Positions 17,736 to 26,628 of a stretch of DNA of 51,746 bases are shown in pieces (position 1 is the stretch's first letter; the number at the start of each line of letters is the position of its first letter). Under the pieces are notes generated by a model that made no database searches, was not told the origin of the DNA, and saw only the letters and a list, made by a program, of their open reading frames with translations. The position numbers were made by a program, and so were the translations under genes. The stretch spans positions 1-51,746 of the forward strand of contig NZ_ATHO01000032.1 of NCBI RefSeq assembly GCF_000445065.1. The letters are read 5' to 3'. The stretch comes from Sphingobium quisquiliarum P25. Lineage in GTDB: Bacteria; Pseudomonadota; Alphaproteobacteria; Sphingomonadales; Sphingomonadaceae.

Positions 17736-19450
17736 CCGGCCGCCTGTGGGGGCCGCAGCCCCTGCCGTCGGGGGAAACGCTGTTCCGGCTATGGGCGCCC
17801 GCCCGGTCGGCCGTCGATCTTGAACTGGCGGACAAGACCCTGCCGATGGAGCGCGGCGATGCAGGCTGGTTCCAGGTGAATGCGCCTGCGCCGCCCGGAT
17901 CGCTCTACCGCTTCCGGCTGGATGACGGACTTGCGGTGCCTGATCCCGCATCCCGCCAGCAGCAGGGCGGCGTCCATGGCTGGAGCATCGTGCCGCCCGC
18001 CGATTATCCCTGGCAAGCCGGTGATTGGCGGGGCCTTCCCTGGACCAGCGCCGTCATCCAGGAAGTGCATGTGGGGCTCGCCGGAGGTTTTCGCGCGCTG
18101 GCGGACGATCTGCCCCGCCTTGCGGAGCTGGGCATCACCGCGATCGAACTGATGCCTGTCGGCGCCTTCAGCGGTGATCGCAACTGGGGCTATGACGGGG
18201 TGCTGCCCTTCGCCCCGGCCGAAAGCTACGGATCGCCGGAAGATTTGAAGGCGCTGGTGGATGCGGCGCACGGGCTGGGCATGATGGTGTTGCTGGACGT
18301 GGTCTATAATCATTTCGGCCCCGACGGCAATTATATCGCCGCCTATGCGCCGGGCTTCTTCCACGCGGACGCGCAGACCCCCTGGGGCGGAGCCGTGGCC
18401 GTCGACCGGCCCGAAGTCGCCGCCTATTTCCTGGAAAACGCGCTGATGTGGCTCAACGACTACCGCCTGGACGGGCTGCGGTTCGATGCCGTCCATGCGA
18501 TCGGCAATGCCGGTTTCCTCGACTGGCTGGCGCGGTCGATCCGGGCAGGCGTGCACGGTGATCGCAAAATTCACCTGATCCTGGAAAATGAAGAAAATGA
18601 TGCGGCGCGGCTAGGCCCCACCCTGTATAATGCGCAGTGGAATGACGATTTCCACAATGTCGTCCATGTGCTGCTGACCGGCGAAACCAGCGCCTACTAT
18701 GCCGATTTCGCCGACGATCCGACGCAGCGCCTTGCCCGATGCCTGGAGCAGGGCTTCATCTATCAGGGCGAGCCGTCCGCCAACCATAATGGCAAGCCGC
18801 GCGGCAGCCGCAGCGGTCATCTTCCCCCATGGCGCTTCGTGTCCTTCCTGCAAAATCACGACCAGATCGGCAATCGCGCGTTGGGCGAGCGGCTGACCTT
18901 GCTCACCGATCACGCATGGCTGCGGTCAGCCACCGCGCTGTTGCTGCTCTGTCCGCAAACGCCACTGCTGTTCATGGGTGACGAATATGGCGCGCGCACG
19001 CCTTTCCTCTTCTTCACCGATTTTCACGATGCGCTTGCCGACGCGGTACGGGAAGGGCGGCGGCGGGAGTTCGCGAAGTTCGCCGCGTTCAGCGACGCGC
19101 AAGCCCGCGAACGCATTCCCGATCCAAACGCGCAGGCGACCCTCGCCGCCTCCCGCCCGCAACCGCCGGAGGATGCTGCGGAGTGGGAAGCGCTCTATCG
19201 CCATCTGCTCCAGTTGCGCGCCCGGCTGCTCGCGCCGCGTCTGTCGTCGGCCTACTCGCTGGGCGCGGACGTGCTGGGGGAGGGGGCGGTGCGCGCCCGC
19301 TGGTGCCTCTCGGACAAGGCGATGCTGACGCTGGCCATTAACCTAGGAAAGCAGGCCGTCACCGTACCGCCCGGACAGGGAAGGTTGATCCATCTGGAAG
19401 GCGTGACCGGCGAGCCGGGCAGCTTCGCCGCATGGTGCCTGGAGCCGTGA
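17732..19450 (+). CDS. treZ: Malto-oligosyltrehalose trehalohydrolase
   Basis: Cuts trehalose from the end of maltooligosyl-trehalose made by TreY. The 572-residue protein has an N-terminal CBM48-like domain (residues 5-85) and a GH13 barrel: nucleophile in GLRFDAVH (D252), acid/base in ILENEEND (E285) and transition-state stabiliser in QNHDQIGNR (D377). The EYGARTPFLFFTDF segment is typical of TreZ. It overlaps glgX by 4 nt and malQ by up to 19 nt, so the operon is translationally coupled. Confidence 0.95.
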   Translation: MTGRLWGPQPLPSGETLFRLWAPARSAVDLELADKTLPMERGDAGWFQVNAPAPPGSLYRFRLDDGLAVPDPASRQQQGGVHGWSIVPPADYPWQAGDWRGLPWTSAVIQEVHVGLAGGFRALADDLPRLAELGITAIELMPVGAFSGDRNWGYDGVLPFAPAESYGSPEDLKALVDAAHGLGMMVLLDVVYNHFGPDGNYIAAYAPGFFHADAQTPWGGAVAVDRPEVAAYFLENALMWLNDYRLDGLRFDAVHAIGNAGFLDWLARSIRAGVHGDRKIHLILENEENDAARLGPTLYNAQWNDDFHNVVHVLLTGETSAYYADFADDPTQRLARCLEQGFIYQGEPSANHNGKPRGSRSGHLPPWRFVSFLQNHDQIGNRALGERLTLLTDHAWLRSATALLLLCPQTPLLFMGDEYGARTPFLFFTDFHDALADAVREGRRREFAKFAAFSDAQARERIPDPNAQATLAASRPQPPEDAAEWEALYRHLLQLRARLLAPRLSSAYSLGADVLGEGAVRARWCLSDKAMLTLAINLGKQAVTVPPGQGRLIHLEGVTGEPGSFAAWCLEP

Positions 19451-21384
19451 GAGCGCTGCACCAGCTGGCGGAGGCCGCAGGCGTGGCGCGCTGCTGGCAG
19501 GATGCGGAAGGACGCGCGCAGACGGTCGCGGACGACGCCCTGCAAGCGATATTGGAGGCGCTGGGCCACCGGACGGACCCGGAGCGCGCCATCGCCGAAA
19601 GCCTCGCCCTGATACAGGCGGAGGCGCTGGAGGTTCCCGCCTTCCTGTCGGCAGAGGCAGGCGCAGCGATCGCCCTGCCGCCGCCCCTTGCCGCAGCCGT
19701 GCGGGCGGAGGCGGTGGGAGAGGATGGCGCGGCCATCCCCCTGACGGTGGACAACGGTGCGCTGTCGCCCATGCGGCAGGCTGGCTATTACCGGCTGAAC
19801 ATAGAAGGGGAACGACTCACCCTGGCGGTCGCGCCGCCGAGATGCGTTACCCTGACGGCGCACAGGCGGCTATGGGGCGCGGCGGTGCAAATTCCCGCGC
19901 TGCGTGGCGAAACACCCACATCTTACGGCGATTTCGGCGATGTCGCGCAGGCGGCACGCGCCTTGGCAGGCGCCGGAGCGGACGCGCTGGCGATCAGCCC
20001 GGTCCATGCGCTCTATCCCGGCGACGGATCGCGCTTCAGCCCCTATTCGCCCTCCAGCCGCCGCTTCCTGAACGGCGCGCTGGCCAGTCCCGTATTGCTG
20101 GGCCTGCCCGGTCCTCCCTTCGGCGAGGACGGACCGCTGATCGATTGGGAACGCGCGATCCCGGAGCGGCTGGCCTATCTTCGGACCTTGTTCGACGGCC
20201 TGACGCCGGAACTCCGCGCGCGCGTCCGCCACTGGGCGGATGAGCAAGGGACGGCTCTCACCACCCATGCCTTGTTCGACAGCCTGTACCTGCATTTCGG
20301 CCGCGCATGGCCCACTGTCTATGACCATCCAGACAGTGACGCCACCCGCGCCTTTGCCCGGACATATGCGAAGGAGTTGGATTTCCACATCTTCGTTCAA
20401 TGGCTGGCTGACCAAAGCCTGGACGCAGCGCAGCGCGAAGCGAAGGCGGCGGGCATGGCTGTCGGGCTGATCGCCGACCTTGCCGTGGGCGTCGATCCGG
20501 CCGGGAGCGACGCATGGGCCATGCCCGGCCTGATGCTATCCGGCCTGTCGATCGGCGCGCCGCCCGATCCGCTGGGGCCGGACGGCCAGAATTGGGGCCT
20601 GACCAGCTTTTCGCCCGCAGGCCTGAAGCGCAGCGCCTTCCAGCCCTTCATCGAAACCCTGCGCACCGCCCTGCGCCATGCCGGAGCGTTGCGCATCGAT
20701 CATGGCTTCGGGCTAAAGCGCCTGTGGGTCGTGCCGCAGGGCGGTAGCGCGGCGGACGGAGCTTATGTTTCTTTCCCCTTCGACGATCTGCTGCGCGTGA
20801 TCGCAATAGAATCCCACCGCGCGAGCGCGGCCATCATTGCGGAGGATTTGGGCACCATGCCGCCGGGCTTCCGCGACGCCATGTCCGCGCGCGGCATCTA
20901 TGGCATGCGCGTGCTGTGGTTCGAGCGGGACGAGGCGGGCGCTTTCCGCTCCGCCGCGCAGGTGCCGGAAGACAGCGTTGCGATGACCGGCACGCACGAC
21001 ACGCCCACCGTGGCGGGCTGGTGGACTGGCCGTGACATCGAATGGAACCGGGCGCTGGGGCGAAGCGGCGCGGATGAGGCGCGTCGCGACGAAGAACGGG
21101 AAGCGCTGTGGAGAGCCGTAGGGGATGGCAATTCGCCGCCTGCTCCAAACGATCCCGCCCCTGTTGTGGACGCCGCGCTGGCGCATGTCGCATCCTCGCC
21201 CGCATCGCTGGCGATCGTTCCGCTGGAAGACCTCGCCGCGCTGGAGGAGCAGCCGAACCTGCCGGGCACGGTGGACGAGCATCCCAACTGGCGGCGGCGG
21301 ATGCCCGCTCCGGTGGACCAGATGTTGGACGACCCAGCGATCACGCATCGCGCGGCGCTGATCGACAGGAAGCGTAGCCAATGA
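19432..21384 (+). CDS. malQ: 4-alpha-glucanotransferase (amylomaltase)
   Basis: Transfers glucan segments between maltodextrins, making chains long enough for TreY and releasing glucose. The 650-residue protein of GH77 has catalytic residues in LRIDHGFGLKRLW (D423), IIAEDLGT and GTHDTPTVAGWW. The N-terminal 150 residues are the extra domain seen in proteobacterial MalQ. The start is uncertain: ATG 19432 overlaps treZ by 19 nt, whereas GTG 19447 gives the common GTGA overlap and a protein five residues shorter. Its location between treZ and treY suits a chain-length adjusting step. Confidence 0.93.
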   Translation: MVPGAVRALHQLAEAAGVARCWQDAEGRAQTVADDALQAILEALGHRTDPERAIAESLALIQAEALEVPAFLSAEAGAAIALPPPLAAAVRAEAVGEDGAAIPLTVDNGALSPMRQAGYYRLNIEGERLTLAVAPPRCVTLTAHRRLWGAAVQIPALRGETPTSYGDFGDVAQAARALAGAGADALAISPVHALYPGDGSRFSPYSPSSRRFLNGALASPVLLGLPGPPFGEDGPLIDWERAIPERLAYLRTLFDGLTPELRARVRHWADEQGTALTTHALFDSLYLHFGRAWPTVYDHPDSDATRAFARTYAKELDFHIFVQWLADQSLDAAQREAKAAGMAVGLIADLAVGVDPAGSDAWAMPGLMLSGLSIGAPPDPLGPDGQNWGLTSFSPAGLKRSAFQPFIETLRTALRHAGALRIDHGFGLKRLWVVPQGGSAADGAYVSFPFDDLLRVIAIESHRASAAIIAEDLGTMPPGFRDAMSARGIYGMRVLWFERDEAGAFRSAAQVPEDSVAMTGTHDTPTVAGWWTGRDIEWNRALGRSGADEARRDEEREALWRAVGDGNSPPAPNDPAPVVDAALAHVASSPASLAIVPLEDLAALEEQPNLPGTVDEHPNWRRRMPAPVDQMLDDPAITHRAALIDRKRSQ

Positions 21385-23834
21385 TCCCCCGCGCGACATA
21401 CCGGCTGCAATTCCACGCCGGTTTCACCTTCGCCGATGCGCGCGCGAACATTCCCTATCTGGCGGCGCTCGGCGTCAGCCATATCTATGCGTCGCCCATC
21501 ACACGGGCCCGCACGGGGTCTACCCACGGCTATGATGTCGTCGATCCCGCGATGATCAACCCTGAGTTCGGCGGCGATCAGGGGTTTCGCGATCTGGTCG
21601 ACGCCCTGCGCCGTCATAAGATGGGCATCATCATCGACATCGTGCCCAACCATATAGGGGTGGCGGGCGGTGAAAACGCATATTGGAACGACGTGCTGCG
21701 GCTGGGCCAGGACAGCCGCTATGCGCCCTTCTTCGACATCGACTGGCCGGGGCCATTGATCCTGCCCATCCTGGGCGCGACACTGGGGGAGGTTATCGCG
21801 GCGGGCGATCTGCGCCTGATCAGCGAAGGCGGCGAACTGTTCCTGCAACTTTACGGGGAACAGCGCCTTCCCGTGCGGCCGGGATCGGGCGAGCCGTTCG
21901 GCTGGACGGCCGCTTCCTTCCCTGCCGATCCCGATGCAGCCAGCCTGCGCGCCTTCGCCGATGCGCAGCATTACCGGCTGGTGCACTGGCGGACGGCCAA
22001 TGACAGTTTGAACTGGCGGCGCTTCTTTTCGATCAACGATCTTGCCGCCGTCAGGGTGGAGGACCCTCAGGTCTTCGCCGCGACCCACAGTCTTTATTTC
22101 GACCTGTTCGGGCAGGGATTGATCGATGGCGTCCGGGTCGACCATGTCGACGGCCTCGCTGATCCCGCAAGCTATTGCCGCGCCTTGCGCTCCGGGCTGG
22201 ACGCTGCGGGCGGCGGACGCAGGCCCTATGTCGTCGTGGAAAAGATCCTTGGCGCTCACGAGCATCTGGCCAGCGATTGGAACGTGGACGGCACCAGCGG
22301 CTATGACGCGATGCGCGATCTCACCGGCCTGCTCCACAGCGCCACGGGAATGGACACGCTGGAATCCTTGTGGCGGGAGGTGGAGCCGCAGGCGCTCTCC
22401 TTCGATGAAGAGGTTTTGCGATCACGCCAGCAGATGCTTGCATGGCAGTTCGACGGGCAACTTTCCGCCTGCGTGGGTGCGGGCATGAAGGCCTTGGCGC
22501 CGGCCGTGGCGGAAGACCCGCCGCTGGAAGCGATCACCCCCGCCATGCTGCGGCGCGCGATGGAGCGGCTGCTATGGGTATTCCCGGTTTACCGGACCTA
22601 CGCAGCGGCCGGTGGCGGCGCTGCGACGGATAGGCCGGTGCTGGAACAGGTCTGGCGCGATGTTCGGCCCCATTTGCCTCCGGGTGAGGCATGGGTGGCG
22701 CGGCTCGTACTTGATTGGCTCGCCGGGAAAGGAGCGGGCGATCCTCGCCTTGCTGCGGATGTCGCGCGCCGCTTCCAGCAATTGAGCGCTCCCGTCGCGG
22801 CCAAGGGGGTGGAGGACACCGCCTTCTATCGCCACGGCGTGTTGCTGTCGGCCAATGATGTGGGCTTCGCGCCTGATCAGCCCGCGATCGACCCCGCCAC
22901 CTTCCATCAGCGGGTTCTCGACCGCGACGCGGCATTTCCCCACGCCATGTTGGCCAGCGCCACCCATGACCATAAGCGCGGTGAAGATGCCCGCGCGCGG
23001 CTGGCGGTGCTGAGCGAAATTCCCCATCTGTGGGCGGAGCGCTGGCGCGAATGGGATCGGCTGGCGCAGGCGCGGGATGCGGGTGTCCGGGCGGCGGACC
23101 GCTATCAGATCATGCAGGGCCTGATCGGCGCATGGCCCGATGCGGGCATGCCGGCGGACCTTGAGGATCTGGCGGGACGGATGGAACAGTGGATCGTCAA
23201 GATGCTCCGCGAAGCCAAGCTGCGGTCATCCTGGGAAGAACCTGACCTCGCCTATGAACAAAGCTGCGTGTCGCTGCTGCGGGGCCTGCTGTTCGATGGC
23301 CGGGCGTTCCGGGACGCTGTGAGCGGCTTCGTGCGACTGATCGATCCGGCAGCCCAGGCCAATATGCTGGTTCAGACCTGCCTCAAGCTGACCATTCCGG
23401 GCGTCCCTGACATCTATCAGGGCACGGAATTGCCGGATTTCAGCCTTGTCGATCCCGATAACCGGCGGCCGGTGGACTATCAGGCGCGGCAGGATCTATT
23501 GGCGGGCGGCGGCGCGCACGATGCCAAGCTGCGCCTGATCGCCCGGCTGCTCGGTCTGCGCCGGGACAGGCCGGAATTGTTCGCAGATGGCGATTATGTT
23601 CCCGTGGACGTGAAAGGTGATCGCGCGGACCATGTGCTCGCCTTCACCCGGTGTCATGAGGGAAGGCGCTTGCTCTGCGTCGTGCAACTGCGCGCCGCCC
23701 CGGCGCTGCTTGGCGAGCAATCGCTTACCCCGCCGCGTGACTGGTGGGGCGACAGTGCGTTGGCCATGCCGTCGCCCATGCTGGTTGCCGATATGCTGGA
23801 CGGCAATCCTTTTTACGTCGACTTGGAAGGCTGA
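21381..23834 (+). CDS. treY: Malto-oligosyltrehalose synthase
   Basis: Turns the reducing-end alpha-1,4 link of a maltodextrin into alpha,alpha-1,1, making maltooligosyl-trehalose for TreZ. The 817-residue GH13 protein has IPRATYRLQFHAGFTF at the start, ASPITRARTGSTHGYDV, the nucleophile in VRVDHVDGLADP (D254), the acid/base in VVVEKILG and a third acid in SATHDHKRGEDAR. It overlaps malQ by 4 nt (ATGA). With treZ it makes trehalose, a compatible solute against drying and osmotic stress. The stop lies inside the 3' end of a convergent small membrane protein gene. Confidence 0.96.
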   Translation: MIPRATYRLQFHAGFTFADARANIPYLAALGVSHIYASPITRARTGSTHGYDVVDPAMINPEFGGDQGFRDLVDALRRHKMGIIIDIVPNHIGVAGGENAYWNDVLRLGQDSRYAPFFDIDWPGPLILPILGATLGEVIAAGDLRLISEGGELFLQLYGEQRLPVRPGSGEPFGWTAASFPADPDAASLRAFADAQHYRLVHWRTANDSLNWRRFFSINDLAAVRVEDPQVFAATHSLYFDLFGQGLIDGVRVDHVDGLADPASYCRALRSGLDAAGGGRRPYVVVEKILGAHEHLASDWNVDGTSGYDAMRDLTGLLHSATGMDTLESLWREVEPQALSFDEEVLRSRQQMLAWQFDGQLSACVGAGMKALAPAVAEDPPLEAITPAMLRRAMERLLWVFPVYRTYAAAGGGAATDRPVLEQVWRDVRPHLPPGEAWVARLVLDWLAGKGAGDPRLAADVARRFQQLSAPVAAKGVEDTAFYRHGVLLSANDVGFAPDQPAIDPATFHQRVLDRDAAFPHAMLASATHDHKRGEDARARLAVLSEIPHLWAERWREWDRLAQARDAGVRAADRYQIMQGLIGAWPDAGMPADLEDLAGRMEQWIVKMLREAKLRSSWEEPDLAYEQSCVSLLRGLLFDGRAFRDAVSGFVRLIDPAAQANMLVQTCLKLTIPGVPDIYQGTELPDFSLVDPDNRRPVDYQARQDLLAGGGAHDAKLRLIARLLGLRRDRPELFADGDYVPVDVKGDRADHVLAFTRCHEGRRLLCVVQLRAAPALLGEQSLTPPRDWWGDSALAMPSPMLVADMLDGNPFYVDLEG

Positions 23835-24043
23835 CGGGAAGGCCGGTCGGCATGGTCCTCCTTGCGGATATAGGACAGCCACCGCAGGAACATGCCCGCG
23901 ATCGACGTCGCCATGCCCATGATCAGGCATAGCGCCAGCAGGGGATCGGTTTCCGCGGTTTTCAGCGACACAAAGCCCAGCAATATGACGCTGCATGTCG
24001 AAATTGCGTATCCGGCGGTCTTTATCGAGGCGTTGCTGATCAT
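23813..24043 (-). CDS. Small two-helix membrane protein
   Basis: A 76-residue protein with two hydrophobic helices (about residues 8-27, AGYAISTCSVILLGFVSL, and 33-55, LLALCLIMGMATSIAGMFLRWL) and a basic, disordered tail (RKEDHADRPSRQPSK). ATG 24043 has AAGG 5 nt upstream. Its 3' end overlaps the end of treY by 22 nt on the other strand, and its start is 67 nt from a divergent iron-permease-like gene. No family recognised. The short length and clean start make it a probable, not certain, gene. Confidence 0.65.
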   Translation of the reverse strand: MISNASIKTAGYAISTCSVILLGFVSLKTAETDPLLALCLIMGMATSIAGMFLRWLSYIRKEDHADRPSRQPSKST

Positions 24044-24110
24044 TTCGCCTTGTAAAATGTTTCCGAATGTTGCCGGTTCCGTTTCGCAAGCAGATATAAG
24101 GACAACGCCT

Positions 24111-24524
24111 ATGATGGATCGCATTTTCACGCTTATCGCGACGCGGATCGCTTCCGCGGCGGGACAACCGCTGACCTTTGCGCTGGCGCTTGGCACGATC
24201 ATCGTCTGGGGCGTCACGGGGCCGCTGTTCGCCTATTCGGACACATGGCAGCTCATCATAAACACTGGCACGACCATCGTCACTTTCCTGATGGTGTTCC
24301 TGATCCAAAACAGCCAGAATCGCGACGCCGCCGCCATGCAGGCGAAGCTGGACGAGATCATCCGCGCGCTCGATACCGCTCGCGAGCAGTTCATCGGCAT
24401 AGAACATCGGTCCGTAGCCGAAGTGGAAGCGATCCGCGCCGCCATAGAAAAGGAAGTGGAAGGGCATCAGGGAAAGGCCGCCACCGCCGACGACAGCGTG
24501 GAACATATCCTGCGCCGCTTTTGA
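24111..24524 (+). CDS. Low-affinity iron permease family protein
   Basis: A 137-residue membrane protein with two transmembrane helices (about residues 17-38 and 47-66) and a coiled C-terminal half (AAAMQAKLDEIIRAL and onward). The core, including FLMVFLIQNSQNRDAAAMQAKLDEIIRA, matches the bacterial family called low-affinity iron permease (named after yeast Fet4). Transport has not been shown for most bacterial members, so the function is nominal. ATG 24111 has AAGGA 9-10 nt upstream; a second ATG follows at once. Confidence 0.85.
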   Translation: MMDRIFTLIATRIASAAGQPLTFALALGTIIVWGVTGPLFAYSDTWQLIINTGTTIVTFLMVFLIQNSQNRDAAAMQAKLDEIIRALDTAREQFIGIEHRSVAEVEAIRAAIEKEVEGHQGKAATADDSVEHILRRF

Positions 24525-24577
24525 ATCGTACAGGACTGGACTGGGCTCCCGCCTCCGCAGGAGCCGCAGCACCTTGT

Positions 24578-25504
24578 TCAGCCCATGCGCGGAGTCGTTC
24601 CCTCAGGCGGCGGGAAAAGCTGACCCTCCGCCACATTCGATCCCGTCACCTGAGGCTGCGCCCCGGAACCTGCCGGTGCGCTGCCTTGCGACTGCCCGCC
24701 TTGTTGCAGACGATCATCCGCCTTGTTGACAAGCTCGTCCTTCTTTTCCCGCAGCGTGCCGGTCAGATTATCCTTCTGCTCATTTGCCATCGCGCGGGCC
24801 TTCTCGCCCAGTTGCCCCAGCTTTTCCTGCTCGGTCCGGCTGAGCGGCAGGGCCGACCCCACAGCCGCGCCGATCGCCGCCGCGATCAGCCCGCCGACCA
24901 GAGGATTGCTGTCATACAGGTCCTGCGCCCGCGAATAGGTCTGCGCAGCCTTTTGCGAAGTAGCGTGCATCGCATCGCCCGACCGCTCCGACAAGGCATG
25001 CCGCTTTTCCCGGAACTTGTCGGTCAGATCGTCAAGCCGCTGGCGGAAGCTGCCTTCATCCTCGTCATGGCGGCGCTCCACCATCAGATAGTTGGCGCGC
25101 GCGGCGTCGCGGCGCCGCTGATAGGTGAGCACATCCTCGCCATCGCGCATCTCGACCGAGGACATATAGTCCACATAATCGCGATGATGCGGGTCGTCAT
25201 GGCCGTTCGCCTGTCCCTTGCCTGACCGGAAGGACGGCATGGACGGGATTCTGGAATCCTTGTCGCTGATCAGCCAGAGCGTGCCCGCCGCGATCAGCCC
25301 CAGAGCGACCGGATTGCGCCGCGCTCCGTCCAGCAGCATGCGCGCATCGACATTGCTCTCGTCCGCCTTGTCGAGCAGCGCGTTGAACAGGTTGCGGGGA
25401 GTCAGCTGATCCCCGATCCTGTCGATCGTGCGGCTCATATCCTCCTGCGTGCGGCGGATGTCCCGCTCGATGGCGTCGGGGTCCCGTTCGACTGTGCCGG
25501 TCAT
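24578..25504 (-). CDS. DUF3618 domain envelope protein
   Basis: A 308-residue protein. Residues 5-55 (RDPDAIERDIRRTQEDMSRT, then IGDQLTPRNLF) match DUF3618. A short hydrophobic helix follows (PVALGLIAAGTLWLIS, about 66-81), then a long charged coiled-coil stretch, a Gly/Ala helix (LVGGLIAAAIGAAVGSALPL, about 200-220) and a Gln/Gly-rich tail. Proteins like this sit in a conserved operon with a holin-like protein, and here the gene overlaps that gene by 4 nt. They are thought to act at the inner membrane under stress, but no activity is known. Confidence 0.85.
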   Translation of the reverse strand: MTGTVERDPDAIERDIRRTQEDMSRTIDRIGDQLTPRNLFNALLDKADESNVDARMLLDGARRNPVALGLIAAGTLWLISDKDSRIPSMPSFRSGKGQANGHDDPHHRDYVDYMSSVEMRDGEDVLTYQRRRDAARANYLMVERRHDEDEGSFRQRLDDLTDKFREKRHALSERSGDAMHATSQKAAQTYSRAQDLYDSNPLVGGLIAAAIGAAVGSALPLSRTEQEKLGQLGEKARAMANEQKDNLTGTLREKKDELVNKADDRLQQGGQSQGSAPAGSGAQPQVTGSNVAEGQLFPPPEGTTPRMG

Positions 25505-25962
25505 AGTTTATGCTCCGATGTGAGATCCCCGCGCAGCGCGGCGGGCGTGCGTTCAAGGCTGTGCTGGCTCCGTTCGGGCGCAAGTTCGCTCGCCCGCAAT
25601 TTGGCCGCCGCGCCCTTGTAGAGGATGTAGGCGGCCACCAGCGTCACAAGGCCGACGATCAGCGTCGCAAGCCCCAGATGATCGATCACGTCCGCGAGCA
25701 GATAGGCAAGGCCCATGAGCAGCACGCCCAGGCCCGCTATGCCGACCACCGCAGCGCCCGCCATGGCGCCCACGGCTGCCTTCACGCTGGTGGCGGACTC
25801 CCGCACTTCCGCCTTGAACAGCGCCAGTTGCTGCTCGGCCAGGTGCGATCCCTGATTGGCGAGGTCGCGCATCAGGGAAACGATATTATCGTCCCTGCCG
25901 TTGCCGGTTCCTCCCGGCGAACCAATGGGCGGGGAGGAAGGGCGCATGTCCTGCTCGTTCAT
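25501..25962 (-). CDS. Phage-holin-family (Phage_holin_3_6) membrane protein
   Basis: A 153-residue protein. A soluble N-terminal helix (SLMRDLANQGSHLAEQQLALF) leads into two close transmembrane helices (about 65-85, AGAAVVGIAGLGVLLMGLAYLL, and 95-113). This matches the Phage_holin_3_6/DUF1469 family. Despite the name it is a chromosomal envelope protein, and no phage gene is nearby. Middle gene of a three-gene operon joined by 4-nt overlaps on both sides. Confidence 0.85.
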   Translation of the reverse strand: MNEQDMRPSSPPIGSPGGTGNGRDDNIVSLMRDLANQGSHLAEQQLALFKAEVRESATSVKAAVGAMAGAAVVGIAGLGVLLMGLAYLLADVIDHLGLATLIVGLVTLVAAYILYKGAAAKLRASELAPERSQHSLERTPAALRGDLTSEHKL

Positions 25963-26441
25963 GGCGCGCCCCCGATGCCCGCCGTCTGGGGGTCGCCATA
26001 GGCGGGGGCCGGGGGCGATCCGCCCGGCTGCGCACCCGGTTGCACGCTCCCGCTGCCCGTCTCAGGCCCGGCCCGCAGCACCCGGCTGGCGGCGAAGCCC
26101 GCTGCGGCGCAGGCGGCCAGGAAAGTGCCCGGATTGTTGCGCGCGATGCTGCGGACATCGTCCATCAACTGGCGCGAATCCTTCTGCTCCAGCGTATCGG
26201 CCAGTTGCCGGATCTGCTGCGCGCCCTGTTCGAACAGGGAATTGAGCCAGCCGGGCGTCTGACCGCCCGACAATTCCCGTGCGGCACTGTCAAGCGCCGA
26301 TGAAACCGATCGCGCCTGCTCCACGACAGGGCTCTTGCGCGCATCCACTTCGCTATGGACGCGCTCGGCCGCCGTGGTTGAAAGTTTCTGGGCGTCGTCG
26401 CGCAATTCCTCGCGCAAATCACCCGATGTTTCCGGCTGCAT
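25959..26441 (-). CDS. Disordered/helical envelope-associated protein
   Basis: A 160-residue protein, first in the operon with the holin-like and DUF3618 proteins (4-nt overlap downstream). Residues 1-115 are charged amphipathic helix (LREELRDDAQKLSTTAAERV, FEQGAQQIRQLADTLEQKD). Residues 117-135 (NPGTFLAACAAAGFAASRVL) form one hydrophobic helix, and a Gly/Pro-rich tail follows. It resembles proteins called nutrient deprivation-induced in rhizobia. ATG 26441 has GGAGGA 6 nt upstream. A near-consensus EcfG site (GGAAC-N16-TGTT) lies upstream. Confidence 0.8.
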   Translation of the reverse strand: MQPETSGDLREELRDDAQKLSTTAAERVHSEVDARKSPVVEQARSVSSALDSAARELSGGQTPGWLNSLFEQGAQQIRQLADTLEQKDSRQLMDDVRSIARNNPGTFLAACAAAGFAASRVLRAGPETGSGSVQPGAQPGGSPPAPAYGDPQTAGIGGAP

Positions 26442-26474
26442 AAGCTGTCCTCCCTGTGTCAACGGTTATCGCTG

Positions 26475-26499
26475 AACAGCAGGGAGGACGCAGGGTTCC
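26475..26499 (-). promoter_or_regulatory. Near-consensus EcfG-type promoter, GGAAC-N16-TGTT
   Basis: On the minus strand GGAAC (26499-26495), 16 nt, then TGTT (26478-26475); one mismatch to CGTT. It is 34 nt before the ATG of the three-gene envelope operon. Confidence 0.45.
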
Positions 26500-26628
26500 G
26501 GCCAATCAGCCGTTATTCGGCGAGCCGTCTAACATAGATGCGCGAATGGAGTCTCTGCGCGCACACTCGAATATTGGGCGCAGGAAAGATGACGCCGCGG
26601 CTGGCCAGCACGCAGCGTCCCTTTCTTC

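Noticed and set aside
25501..25962. Possible prophage because of a holin-family protein
   Set aside because: No lysin, integrase, capsid or tail genes nearby. The gene is embedded in a conserved chromosomal envelope operon.
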